From Planomicrobium sp. Y74 (GTDB taxonomy: Bacteria > Bacillota > Bacilli > Bacillales_A > Planococcaceae), in assembly GCF_003668635.1 (NCBI RefSeq), contig NZ_RCWH01000001.1, positions 310,001 to 374,000 on the forward strand: a stretch of DNA of 64,000 nt. The letters are read 5' to 3'. A model generated the notes under the pieces. The model made no database searches, was not told the origin of the DNA, and saw nothing but the letters and a program-made list of their open reading frames with translations. Shown here in pieces: positions 17,352-24,933 of this stretch; position 1 is the stretch's first letter; every line of letters begins with the position of its first letter. The position numbers were made by a program, and so were the translations under genes.

Positions 17352-17387
17352 AATAGAGGAAGCTCACTTATGAGCTTCCTCTATTCT
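17352..17387 (+). terminator. Perfect 15-bp terminator hairpin
   Basis: AATAGAGGAAGCTCA (17352-17366) and its exact complement (17371-17385) enclose a CTTA loop. The T-tract is short on both strands. It lies ~100 bp beyond the methyltransferase stop. Confidence 0.75.
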
Positions 17388-17457
17388 AATGATTCCTCCT
17401 AGGAAGAATACTTTTATATAAAATATTCTGGAGTTCCAATTTCTACTGTCAGAAAAG

Positions 17458-17487
17458 TTGCACTTTTAAAGCAGCTATGTATATAAT
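17458..17487 (+). promoter_or_regulatory. Sigma-A promoter of the ArsR-MFS operon
   Basis: TTGCAC (17458-17463), an 18-bp spacer and TATAAT (17482-17487), 43 bp upstream of the ArsR-type start. Confidence 0.75.
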
Positions 17488-17489
17488 CA

Positions 17490-17513
17490 GGTTAATAAAA
17501 GTTAACCGGTTAA
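17490..17513 (+). promoter_or_regulatory. Likely ArsR-type operator with three half-sites
   Basis: The 12-bp perfect palindrome TTAACCGGTTAA (17502-17513) is preceded by GGTTAA (17490-17495), so three alternating half-sites lie right after the -10 and before the ribosome site. This suits autorepression by the adjacent regulator. Confidence 0.65.
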
Positions 17514-17529
17514 GAAAGGGGTTTTAATA

Positions 17530-18120
17530 ATGAATCAACAATCAATCTTCATTCTCGAAACGTACGAACAATTGAAAGTCATCAGTGATCCGCTGCGCAC
17601 TAAAATGCTGATTCACCTGGTGGAACAACCTCATACCGGGCAGATGCTGGCCCAGGAACTCAATCTTTCGCGAGCCAAAGTCCTCTACCATCTCCGGGAG
17701 TTAGAGAAATACGGCATTATTCAGCTGGTCCGAAAAGAAGAACGAGGGGGAAATATCCTGAAATTCTATCAGGCCGTCGCCAGAGGGTTTATTCCGGCAG
17801 ATCATCTGCTTACCTATGTCGAGTCCAAAGAAGCCACCCGCCAATCGTACCTGGAAGTCATCGATCGAGCAAAAACACGAGTGCTCACGGCTCCTGATGA
17901 ATCATTTGAACTCCACACCTCTAATGTAGAAGAATGGAAGAACTTGTCGCTTCAAACCGAATTTACCGTAAGCGAGAAAAAGTTCGTAGAGTTCACCCGA
18001 AAATACAGGGAACTCTTGGATACGCTGAAAGAAGAGGACGATGAATCTGCTAAACAACATTATTACCTGATGACTACTGCCTTCCAGATCGAAGAGCTGC
18101 TGTTCAAGAAGGAGAAGTAG
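17530..18120 (+). CDS. ArsR-family winged-helix regulator
   Basis: 196 residues. The first ~90 residues are a winged helix (LKVISDPLRTKMLIHLVEQP, then LAQELNLSRAKVLYHLRELE) of the ArsR/HTH_20 type; the long C-terminal part (~100 residues, charged) probably senses a ligand. No metal-binding Cys pairs are seen, so it is not a classic metal sensor. It lies 21 bp upstream of an MFS exporter on the same strand and most likely represses both from the palindrome after its promoter. Confidence 0.8.
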   Translation: MNQQSIFILETYEQLKVISDPLRTKMLIHLVEQPHTGQMLAQELNLSRAKVLYHLRELEKYGIIQLVRKEERGGNILKFYQAVARGFIPADHLLTYVESKEATRQSYLEVIDRAKTRVLTAPDESFELHTSNVEEWKNLSLQTEFTVSEKKFVEFTRKYRELLDTLKEEDDESAKQHYYLMTTAFQIEELLFKKEK

Positions 18121-18141
18121 GCTGGTGAAAGGAGAACTCCC

Positions 18142-19392
18142 ATGGCAATTGACCAAGTAGCAGAAGCGAGCGTGCAGGAAAAATCTGTTCCAAGCTTGTT
18201 TAACAACCGTTCGTTTATTTTTCTCTGGCTTTCCAGTACTGCTTCTTTTCTCGCCTTATCGACGTATTTGTTTGCAGAACAGTGGTACATCATCACCGTA
18301 TTGGAGAAAGAGAGCGCCTTGGGTATCGTCATGATGGTGACGATGGTGCCGAGGGTCTTGTTTATGACGATTGGCGGGGTTTGGGCAGACCGATTTCGGC
18401 GGTCACGCATCATGCTGATCTCCAGCTTGGTTCGCTGCCTTTTGGTACTCGGCATGATCTTCCTGTTGCAGCTCAGCTTGCTCGACCTTTGGCCTCTCAT
18501 TCTTTTTGCCCTGTGTTTCGGTATCGTTGATGCTTTTTTCTCTCCGGCAAATACCTCTCTTTTGCCATCGGTCGTAGCGAAAGAGGTTCTTCCCCGGTCG
18601 AATTCCTTTATTCAAAGTTCTAACCAAATAGCACTTTTTTCCGGTCCGATGCTGGGCGGCTGGATTCTTTCATTCGGCTCGTTCAGTTTACTGTTTGCAG
18701 TGATTGCCGGCTTCTTATTGCTGACATTTTTGTTCTCTGCGCTCATCAAAGAGGAAAATAGAACTGCAGCTGTTACCAAATCTTCTACGAAATCGGAGCT
18801 AAAGGAAGGATTCTCCTATGTATGGGGGATGCCTTTTCTAAAGAACATGCTTCTGATCTTAATCATCATCAACTTCTTCTTTTTCGGTCCGTTGCTAATG
18901 GGAATTCCGTTGCTGGTGGACAGTGTTCTTAAAGGAGAAGTATTGGATTTAAGTTTCCTGCAAAGTTCTTATCAAGGAGGGATGCTGGCCGGCGCCATTC
19001 TGGTAGGTATTTTGAATTTACAAAAAAACCGCGGATTAACCATGCTGGTGATGATTGGCGTATTGGGGATTTGTTTAACTTTCCTGGGTCAAATTGGTTT
19101 CCTGTGGCATGGGATTCTTTTGCTTTCACTGATGGGCATTCTTTCTTCTTTTATCAATGTCTCACTTATTTCCACAATCCAGGCACAGTCCGATTCCAAT
19201 AAAATTGGTCGCGTAATGAGTTTGGTCAACGCATCTTCCAATGGGCTCGTTCCCCTGTCTTACGCGTTTGTATCGCTGGCTCTCGTCATGCAGTTCTCCA
19301 TTTCCGATGTCATGTTGCTGTGCGGTATACTAATTTTTGCAATCGCCGCTATTTATCTTTTGCGCTCTAAAGTTATCAAAAATGTAGACTAG
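18142..19392 (+). CDS. MFS transporter, drug-efflux type
   Basis: 416 residues with 12 predicted hydrophobic segments. The loop 2-3 motif GGVWADRFRRSRIML is the MFS signature (G-x-x-x-D-R-x-G/R-R), and the protein resembles the MFS_3/Enhanced-entry type exporters (macrolide efflux-like). It is the second gene of the ArsR operon, so the exported compound is probably the ArsR ligand. Start ATG at 18142 with GAAAGGAG upstream. Confidence 0.8.
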   Translation: MAIDQVAEASVQEKSVPSLFNNRSFIFLWLSSTASFLALSTYLFAEQWYIITVLEKESALGIVMMVTMVPRVLFMTIGGVWADRFRRSRIMLISSLVRCLLVLGMIFLLQLSLLDLWPLILFALCFGIVDAFFSPANTSLLPSVVAKEVLPRSNSFIQSSNQIALFSGPMLGGWILSFGSFSLLFAVIAGFLLLTFLFSALIKEENRTAAVTKSSTKSELKEGFSYVWGMPFLKNMLLILIIINFFFFGPLLMGIPLLVDSVLKGEVLDLSFLQSSYQGGMLAGAILVGILNLQKNRGLTMLVMIGVLGICLTFLGQIGFLWHGILLLSLMGILSSFINVSLISTIQAQSDSNKIGRVMSLVNASSNGLVPLSYAFVSLALVMQFSISDVMLLCGILIFAIAAIYLLRSKVIKNVD

Positions 19393-19436
19393 AAGTAAGC
19401 GTTACTCCCCGCATTTTCTGAGATATACAACCAATA

Positions 19437-19486
19437 CCAAAAGGAAGAGGTACTTATCAAAGTATCCTCTCCCTTTTTCTATATTT
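19437..19486 (+). terminator. Terminator after the ArsR-MFS operon
   Basis: AAAAGG-AGAGG-TACTT pairs with AAGTA-CCTCT-CCTTTT across an ATCA loop with one bulge, followed by TTTTTCTAT. Confidence 0.7.
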
Positions 19487-19585
19487 ATGTATTTTAGAGT
19501 ACTTGTACTTCTGATAGTACCTTATATGAAAATTTAAACTTGAAACCAATCAAACTGCTAAAATTATCTTTGATAACCAATCGAT

Positions 19586-19616
19586 TGAATCTTGTTAGTG
19601 ATATCAGCAAGATTCA
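19586..19616 (+). promoter_or_regulatory. Perfect 9-bp inverted repeat upstream of the second MFS gene
   Basis: TGAATCTTG (19586-19594) and CAAGATTCA (19608-19616) have a 13-nt spacer. TTGTTA and TATAGA lie 19 bp apart within and after it, so it may be an operator between -35 and -10, as for activators that untwist long spacers. The regulator is unknown; the AraC gene downstream is a candidate. Confidence 0.5.
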
Positions 19617-19639
19617 TATAGATGCCTCCAAAAATACGG

Positions 19640-19665
19640 CGTAACCTGAACATGAGGTGGTTACG
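19640..19665 (+). promoter_or_regulatory. Inverted repeat masking the ribosome site of the second MFS gene
   Basis: CGTAACC (19640-19646) pairs with GGTTACG (19659-19665). The right arm includes part of the AGGTGG ribosome site and ends right before the ATG at 19666, so in RNA it could hide the start. A DNA operator is the alternative. Confidence 0.45.
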
Positions 19666-20910
19666 ATGTATCGAAATGTATTAAAAAATAAAAATGTTCT
19701 CTATTACTTGGCAGGCGCTGGCATTTCACAGCTGGGAAATGTCCTCGCAGGGTTGGCCTTTCTTTTTATCTCCTATGATTTGACGCAATCAGTTAGCCTG
19801 ACAACGGTGATTGCCATTTCACAGGCGGTCCCTTATCTGTTGTTCGGATTAATTGGTGGTGCAGTTGCGGACCGTGTGCAGAAAAAAAGGCTGCTGTTAA
19901 GGATCGATCTTATTCGCGTTCCCATAATTCTCTCACTGGTTGTCTTCTATCAATTTGAAATGTTAGCTTTCTGGCATTTACTGATTGTCAGTTTCGTAAT
20001 TCAGAGTCTGGGATGCTTTTATAATCCTGCATACCGTGCTGTTTTGCCCCTCGTCACCCCCGTTGATAATCGAACGGCGGTCAATAGTCTCCTTGATACG
20101 GTGACAAGAGGCGTTCAGGTACTTACTCCTATTTTCAGTATCAGTCTGTTGAGTGCCGGACAAACCATCCATTTTTATTCAATTGATGCGCTGACGTATA
20201 TGCTGAGCGCGCTTTTCATCTTAAAAATCCATTGGACTGAACCGCTGAGCGAGGAGCATGCATTAGAAAACAAAAAAGAAGGAGTTTTCCAGTCCATTGT
20301 GGGGTTCTTTCTGTGGGTAAAAGATGAAGGAACAATAAAAAGATTGTTTCTGGTGACGTTTCTGATGGTCTTTTTCAACACCTGGGTATGGCAAATCGGT
20401 TTGCTCTTGCTTCTTCTGCAACACTACCCGAGCCAAGGAGAAGAATTTTACAGTCTCTTATTGGGTTGGTATGGCATTGGGGTCATCCTCATCAATGTAA
20501 TCATTCCGTTCTTCTTGAAAAAATTGACGTTCAGCCTTTATTTGGCTGGCTCTGTTGTATGGGGAATAGGAATCTTAGTATTGGGGTTCGCCACCCACCT
20601 GCCTTTTTACTTTCTGGGTGTACTGATTGCGGCAGCCGGCTTGCCGATCTCCAGTCTTTCCCGTGTTTACTTGATTCAGACATTGGTTCCAGCTCAAAAG
20701 CTGGGCAGGGCATTCAGTTTTAATGCGGTCCTTCTCTATGGATCCAATGTCATTTCCCTCATGTTGTTTGGCTCACTCGCTTCTTTTATCGAAATCAGGG
20801 CAATCTTTGTCTTCTGTGGCAGCATGATGGTCGTTTGCGCTTTCTTTTATTTAATTCGAATAACGCACACGGAAAAAGATCGGCGGAAATCCGTAGAGGC
20901 GTTTAAATAA
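19666..20910 (+). CDS. MFS transporter, drug-efflux type
   Basis: 414 residues from the ATG at 19666 (AGGTGG 5 nt upstream). It has 12 hydrophobic segments and the loop 2-3 motif GGAVADRVQKKRLLL. It is similar in size and layout to the preceding MFS protein but in a separate unit with its own leader hairpins. The last 60 bp overlap the 3' end of the convergent AraC gene, so both cannot be fully transcribed at once without collision. Confidence 0.8.
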   Translation: MYRNVLKNKNVLYYLAGAGISQLGNVLAGLAFLFISYDLTQSVSLTTVIAISQAVPYLLFGLIGGAVADRVQKKRLLLRIDLIRVPIILSLVVFYQFEMLAFWHLLIVSFVIQSLGCFYNPAYRAVLPLVTPVDNRTAVNSLLDTVTRGVQVLTPIFSISLLSAGQTIHFYSIDALTYMLSALFILKIHWTEPLSEEHALENKKEGVFQSIVGFFLWVKDEGTIKRLFLVTFLMVFFNTWVWQIGLLLLLLQHYPSQGEEFYSLLLGWYGIGVILINVIIPFFLKKLTFSLYLAGSVVWGIGILVLGFATHLPFYFLGVLIAAAGLPISSLSRVYLIQTLVPAQKLGRAFSFNAVLLYGSNVISLMLFGSLASFIEIRAIFVFCGSMMVVCAFFYLIRITHTEKDRRKSVEAFK

Positions 20911-21672
20911 TTGGTTGTAAACCCCAACGGAAGAAAAGCCGCAGCTATGAGCGATATCCGTGATGGTTCGCTCTGTATGCAAAAGCAGTTCCTGGCTTCG
21001 GACCAACCGGTAGAGCTGAAGCCAGGAATACGGGGAAACACCGATCTTTTCCTTAAACAGATGGGCGAATTGAAATTTGCTGACACCCAGCAGCGCCGCC
21101 ATTTCTTCCAAGGTCCAGGCATGTTGATAATCGTCTTTTAAAGATGCCATCACTTGAACAAGGGCAGGCTGCACCGCATGAAATGGGTCCGTAATCAAGT
21201 CAGAAGTATGTGTTCCAATAGCGGACTTAGCCAACAATAGACTGAGTTGGGCAAAGCTGTGCTCCAAGAAGATTTCAGAAGACTGGCTCCCAGCTTCTCC
21301 TTCCAATAGCATGTATTGCTGAACAAAATGAACCCATTGCGCTACAAGCGGATTTTTTTGCGTCGTTTGTGCAAAGAAAAAATCTTCTTGAATGCTCGAA
21401 ATCGCGGCAGTCGCTTCGTTGAGAAAAGCCACATCCAGTTCAACCAAGAATTTATGATCGTCTACAGCAAGCTGACGATGTTCGTCATGGGGATTGAATA
21501 CCATAAACACATTTTCCGTTAACGAAAAAGCGTTTCGGCTGCTCTGGTAGTTCATGGAGCCTTTCAGCGAAAACAGGAATTTATAGCAGGGATCATTCCG
21601 CCAAAGACCTTCCGATTTCTTTTGATCGGTAGATAACAATAAACAATTAGACGCTTCCACTAAAGTTTTCAT
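20851..21672 (-). CDS. AraC-family transcriptional regulator
   Basis: 273 residues. The N-terminal half is a cupin-like ligand domain (NPHDEHRQLAVDDHKFLVEL), and the C-terminal ~100 residues carry the two AraC helix-turn-helix units (WTLEEMAALLGVSKFQFAHL and ITDIAHSCGFSSVGVYNQLF). It probably controls the convergent MFS gene, whose 3' end it overlaps by 60 bp. ATG at 21672 with GAAAGGATTGAA upstream. Confidence 0.8.
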   Translation of the reverse strand: MKTLVEASNCLLLSTDQKKSEGLWRNDPCYKFLFSLKGSMNYQSSRNAFSLTENVFMVFNPHDEHRQLAVDDHKFLVELDVAFLNEATAAISSIQEDFFFAQTTQKNPLVAQWVHFVQQYMLLEGEAGSQSSEIFLEHSFAQLSLLLAKSAIGTHTSDLITDPFHAVQPALVQVMASLKDDYQHAWTLEEMAALLGVSKFQFAHLFKEKIGVSPYSWLQLYRLVRSQELLLHTERTITDIAHSCGFSSVGVYNQLFKRLYGFPPIFFRVRYSN

Positions 21673-21755
21673 CTATTCAATCCTTTCCAGCAGTTTCATC
21701 AGAAAATAGAATTATATGAGGGAAAACCATTTCACTCAGCAAAGGAATGATTTAA

Positions 21756-21945
21756 ATGAAACTTGCACTTGTGTTAGGCGGCACAGGAATGCTGGCCAAA
21801 GTGTCAATTTGGTAATCATAAAACAAATATGAACTTTTTATTGGAACGTTTCCCCTTTGGGAGTAAGGCCATAGAAACTGATGATGTTATCAATTCCATC
21901 TCCCTTATCTTTACTGAATGTAACTATACGCTCAAATCAGACTAA
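21756..21945 (+). pseudogene. Remnant of a Rossmann-fold (NAD-binding) gene with internal deletion
   Basis: The ATG at 21756 starts MKLALVLGGTGMLAKVSIW followed by TAA at 21813-21815. GGTGMLA is the nucleotide-binding start of small NAD(P)-dependent dehydrogenase-like proteins that are normally ~180 residues or longer. A second frame (from 21829 or upstream) reads NFLLERFPFGSKAIETDDVI and stops at 21945, inside a terminator hairpin. The first 17 codons plus a C-terminal tail in a shifted frame suggest that the middle was deleted. The family assignment rests on one motif. Confidence 0.5.
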
Positions 21946-21973
21946 ATTGTTTCATCCATAAGTCTGGTTTTTC
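21938..21973 (+). terminator. Terminator of the deleted dehydrogenase-like gene
   Basis: CAGACT and AGTCTG (21938-21943 and 21961-21966) around a 17-nt loop, followed by GTTTTTC. Confidence 0.6.
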
Positions 21974-22026
21974 TCTACTCGCAGAGCAACTACCTTACTT
22001 CTTTAAGATGCAGCAGATTAAATCCT

Positions 22027-22377
22027 TTAGCTGAAAATATCTCTAGCATAGTCTACTAAAAAATTTTGAAGAACTAAAAACAGCAGCCAGCCACATCCAC
22101 CTAAGGCTATAGAAAGAAAAAGATGAACGGAATTTTGCAGTGCGATATAAACTATAATTAATAAGACAGCAGTTGCTGGAAATCCCCATAATACCCCTAA
22201 AGCAAACTTACTCAAAGTGGCAGCTTGTTCCCCTTGAACGTAAAGCCAGATAATGCTCAGCAAACTCACCAGTGGCAGAGCTGCCACGATTCCTCCATAT
22301 GACGGAAATCTTCTGGAAATTTCAGTTACAATAGCTATTACAATTGCTGAAGCAATGATCTTCATAATTACAAACAT
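22027..22377 (-). CDS. DUF3147-family membrane protein
   Basis: 116 residues with four hydrophobic segments (about 3-20, 32-48, 60-80, 86-108) and the SRRFPSYGGIVAALPLVSLL stretch typical of DUF3147 inner-membrane proteins. Function unknown. It overlaps the MarR stop by 10 bp and so is made from the same transcript; the regulator probably controls it in response to a ligand. Confidence 0.7.
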   Translation of the reverse strand: MFVIMKIIASAIVIAIVTEISRRFPSYGGIVAALPLVSLLSIIWLYVQGEQAATLSKFALGVLWGFPATAVLLIIVYIALQNSVHLFLSIALGGCGWLLFLVLQNFLVDYARDIFS

Positions 22378-22784
22378 GTTTTGGCCTGCTCACTTAATAG
22401 TTTGAAAGCCTGTTCTACAACTGCTCTTTCCTCGTCCGCTAACTGATTCATGACTTGTTCCAATTTCCCTTCGTCTAGGCTTGTATTTCGATGCAACACA
22501 TCTTTTCCTGGCTGTGTTAGGTGCAATAGGACTCTTCTTTCATCCAGCAAATCCCTTTCTTTAAATAGAAGGTTTTTCTCTACCATTCGTTTCACATGTT
22601 CGGAAGCTGTATTATGAGAAATTTGAAGATAAGTTGCCACTTCATTTACTCCGACTTCTTCTTTTTTCTCGACAAGCTGCAGAATACGAATCACTTGGTG
22701 GGAAATCTTTTCTTTATGCGGGTAATGCATGTGAAAATAAATATCCGTCCAATACTCATTTAATCTTTTTACATTACTGCTCAT
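22368..22784 (-). CDS. MarR-family regulator
   Basis: 138 residues from the ATG at 22784 (GGGGTG 6 nt upstream; a GTG at 22793 abuts that site). The winged helix VGVNEVATYLQISHNTASEH followed by VKRMVEKNLLFKERDLLDER is the MarR DNA-binding region with the basic wing. It heads a two-gene operon with the DUF3147 protein, and a long palindrome overlaps its promoter. Confidence 0.85.
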   Translation of the reverse strand: MSSNVKRLNEYWTDIYFHMHYPHKEKISHQVIRILQLVEKKEEVGVNEVATYLQISHNTASEHVKRMVEKNLLFKERDLLDERRVLLHLTQPGKDVLHRNTSLDEGKLEQVMNQLADEERAVVEQAFKLLSEQAKTCL

Positions 22785-22818
22785 CAGTTGCACCCCTTCT
22801 ATTACATCTCATGTGATA

Positions 22819-22843
22819 ATTATATCGTAACATACGATATAAT
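22819..22843 (-). promoter_or_regulatory. 25-bp palindrome, likely MarR operator over the -10 element
   Basis: ATTATATCGTA and TACGATATAAT (11-bp perfect arms, ACA spacer). On the minus strand the downstream arm includes TATAAT as a -10 for the marR gene, so bound protein would block RNA polymerase. Confidence 0.75.
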
Positions 22844-22890
22844 AAAAGAACGTATTTTGTTGTTAACAATAATTAACTATTAAAGCTTTC

Positions 22891-22970
22891 GTAAAAGTAC
22901 AATTGCCCAAACAAAAAAAGAAACTCATATTTGAGCTTCTTCTCTTCTGACAGCCTTATGATATGTAGAC
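22891..22970 (+). repeat. Dispersed terminator repeat, copy 2
   Basis: Left flank GTAAAAGTACAATTGCCCAA, core AAAAAAAGAAACTCA / TTGAGCTTCTTCTC, right flank TTCTGACAGCCTTATGATAT. It directly abuts the stop of the minus-strand Nudix gene and serves as its terminator (T-rich on that strand). Confidence 0.65.
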
Positions 22971-23435
22971 TCAACCGACTGTTCTCTTAATTAATTGATC
23001 GATAAATGGTGTTATGTAACTACGATACTCATCCGTCAATCCCACAGGAAGTGAATCCAAATTAAAAAATTGCATTTCAACGGATTCTGATTCATCTACT
23101 TGAATTTCTCCTGTTATGTCATTCGATAAAAAAACAGCCGTTACAGAATACAGTTCATCCCCGTTCGCAACTCTAAAGAAATAGTCCGGTCCTGAAAACA
23201 CACCTAACTGTCTCAATTCTCCAATGTCTAGGCCAGTCTCTTCTTTCACTTCTCTTCTTGCCGTGTCTTCTAAGCTTTCCCCTAACTCCATCAAACCACC
23301 TGGCAAACCCCACCCGCCATCATTTCGATGCTGCAGAAGCAGTTCATTCTTTTGATTGACGATTAAGACAACCGATCCAGGCAGAATCAGAGGTCTATGG
23401 CCAACCAAAGCTCTTAGTTCTTTTACATACTCCAT
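22971..23435 (-). CDS. Nudix hydrolase
   Basis: 154 residues from the ATG at 23435 (GAGAGGAAAGCTTC upstream); the frame is open for 34 codons further but without a start signal. The Nudix box GGLMELGESLEDTARREVKE then ETG is complete. A paralogue of the protein at 14515-14973, sharing the GHxPLIL N-terminus and the VFSGxxxFF/YVKxxNGDE middle. Substrate unknown. Confidence 0.85.
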   Translation of the reverse strand: MEYVKELRALVGHRPLILPGSVVLIVNQKNELLLQHRNDGGWGLPGGLMELGESLEDTARREVKEETGLDIGELRQLGVFSGPDYFFRVANGDELYSVTAVFLSNDITGEIQVDESESVEMQFFNLDSLPVGLTDEYRSYITPFIDQLIKRTVG

Positions 23436-23544
23436 GAAGCTTTCCTCTCTTTCGTTTTTAATTTCTATCCTTAAAAACCAGTAAAATTTGATAACTTGCT
23501 GTCTGACTTTATAAAAACAATCAAATGACGCAGACACCTTATCG

Positions 23545-24273
23545 TTATGAATACATTCGAAGGATGATTTCTTTCCTCGGTACTGAACTATTGGTTAAGC
23601 CATGAACATATTTCTCTAAATCGTAAGGGACATTTATTTGAGAAATGTGATAACCGTTTTTATTAATCTCAATTATTCCATAACGAGCAAATGCTTTGCT
23701 GGAATACCCGAGAGAGCCTGTATTATAGAAAGTTGTATTGTTACAGGTAAATAGATGATGGCTATGATCATGCCCAAAGCAAACCAACTCAGTGTTTTCC
23801 AACCCCTGAAGATGAGCGAAATTTTCTACTGAAGGCACCCCCAGTTGATCAAAAGGATCTTGGCTAATTGGGTCGTTAGATGAAGACGGATTCATCGGAT
23901 AATGAATGAATTGTATATTATGTTCATCAAAGGTTTTATTTAGTTGACGAGGTAATTTTAATAATCCCTCTATAAATTCGTCCTTTAGTCTACTCGCAAT
24001 CCACTCATGATGCGGTTTAACGTTGACTCTGCTTTTAGGATAAGGTTCGTTAGTAAGAACAGCTAAAATGGATTCCTCGTGGTTTCCTGTAATCATTTGC
24101 ATATTATCCATTGCAAATAATGCTTCCAGAACTTCATTCGAAAAAGGACCTATTCCAATCATGTCTCCAAGGCAGTATACAGAATCAATCGCTTTCTCTT
24201 TCATATCCTCTAAAACAGCTTCCAGTGCATAGATGTTCCCGTGTATATCTGAGATTATCGCGATTCTAGTCAT
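23545..24273 (-). CDS. Calcineurin-like metallophosphoesterase (YfcE/MPP type)
   Basis: 242 residues. All metal-site motifs are present: SDIHGN (1), CLGDMIG (2), TGNHEES (3), FIHYPMNP (4 region) and FGHDHSHH (5). Proteins of this kind are soluble phosphodiesterases or phosphatases. The substrate is unknown. Single-gene unit between a Nudix and a GNAT gene on the same strand. Confidence 0.85.
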   Translation of the reverse strand: MTRIAIISDIHGNIYALEAVLEDMKEKAIDSVYCLGDMIGIGPFSNEVLEALFAMDNMQMITGNHEESILAVLTNEPYPKSRVNVKPHHEWIASRLKDEFIEGLLKLPRQLNKTFDEHNIQFIHYPMNPSSSNDPISQDPFDQLGVPSVENFAHLQGLENTELVCFGHDHSHHLFTCNNTTFYNTGSLGYSSKAFARYGIIEINKNGYHISQINVPYDLEKYVHGLTNSSVPRKEIILRMYS

Positions 24274-24415
24274 TTAAGCCTCCAAACTAATACTTCATTT
24301 TTTAAGAATTTTTTATACTTCTCATGTTAAAAGTTATAATAACTCTCTAACATGTATACCGGTCTTCGAAAATTAGCGCTTCACGAGAATGTAACTGAAA
24401 TATGCTGGAAGTGCT

Positions 24416-24847
24416 TCATACAAAATTCTTTTTGAAATAAGTGGCTGATTCGCTATATCCGATTGCTTTATAGAATTGGTCTGCTCTTCTAGTGGCTAAA
24501 GCGATTAATTTTGCTCCTCGGGCTTTCGACTGTTTCTCTGCTTCTTCCATCAAGTGCTTTCCGATAGATTGTCCTCTATATTCTTCCAATACGAACAACT
24601 CTTCTACCCAACTGATGATGCCATTCGCATAAAAAGCCGGGTGATGCAAGACAAAAACATATCCGATCGGTTGTTGATCCTTTTCCGCAACCAACATGTC
24701 TGCATTTGGATCCTCAACTACAGATTTGAAAACTGAGGAAAAGTCCGCTTCGTTCACTTCAAAGCTGGTGGCTAAGCTCTTTGCTAATGGGTATACCGCT
24801 TGCCTGTCGCTCTCAACTGCTTTTCGATAGATGATGTGAGTGGTCAT
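24416..24847 (-). CDS. GNAT acetyltransferase
   Basis: 143 residues from the ATG at 24847, which has AAAGGGG 6 nt upstream. The acetyl-CoA loop is EEYRGQSIGKHLMEEAEKQS (R-G-Q-x-I-G), preceded by the SWVEELFVL beta strand, and RADQFYKAIGYSESATYFKK forms the C-terminal part. Small-molecule type GNAT with unknown acceptor. Confidence 0.8.
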   Translation of the reverse strand: MTTHIIYRKAVESDRQAVYPLAKSLATSFEVNEADFSSVFKSVVEDPNADMLVAEKDQQPIGYVFVLHHPAFYANGIISWVEELFVLEEYRGQSIGKHLMEEAEKQSKARGAKLIALATRRADQFYKAIGYSESATYFKKNFV

Positions 24848-24933
24848 ATAAATCCCCTTTTTCACTTTCAAAGTTTTTGATCCCAACTAATTTAAACCTT
24901 TTACTAATCTATCACTCATTCATAACCGCTTAA

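Noticed and set aside
18282-18627. Overlapping frames on both strands inside the first MFS gene
   Set aside because: They read His/Arg- or Lys/Gln-rich nonsense products; the MFS frame explains the region.
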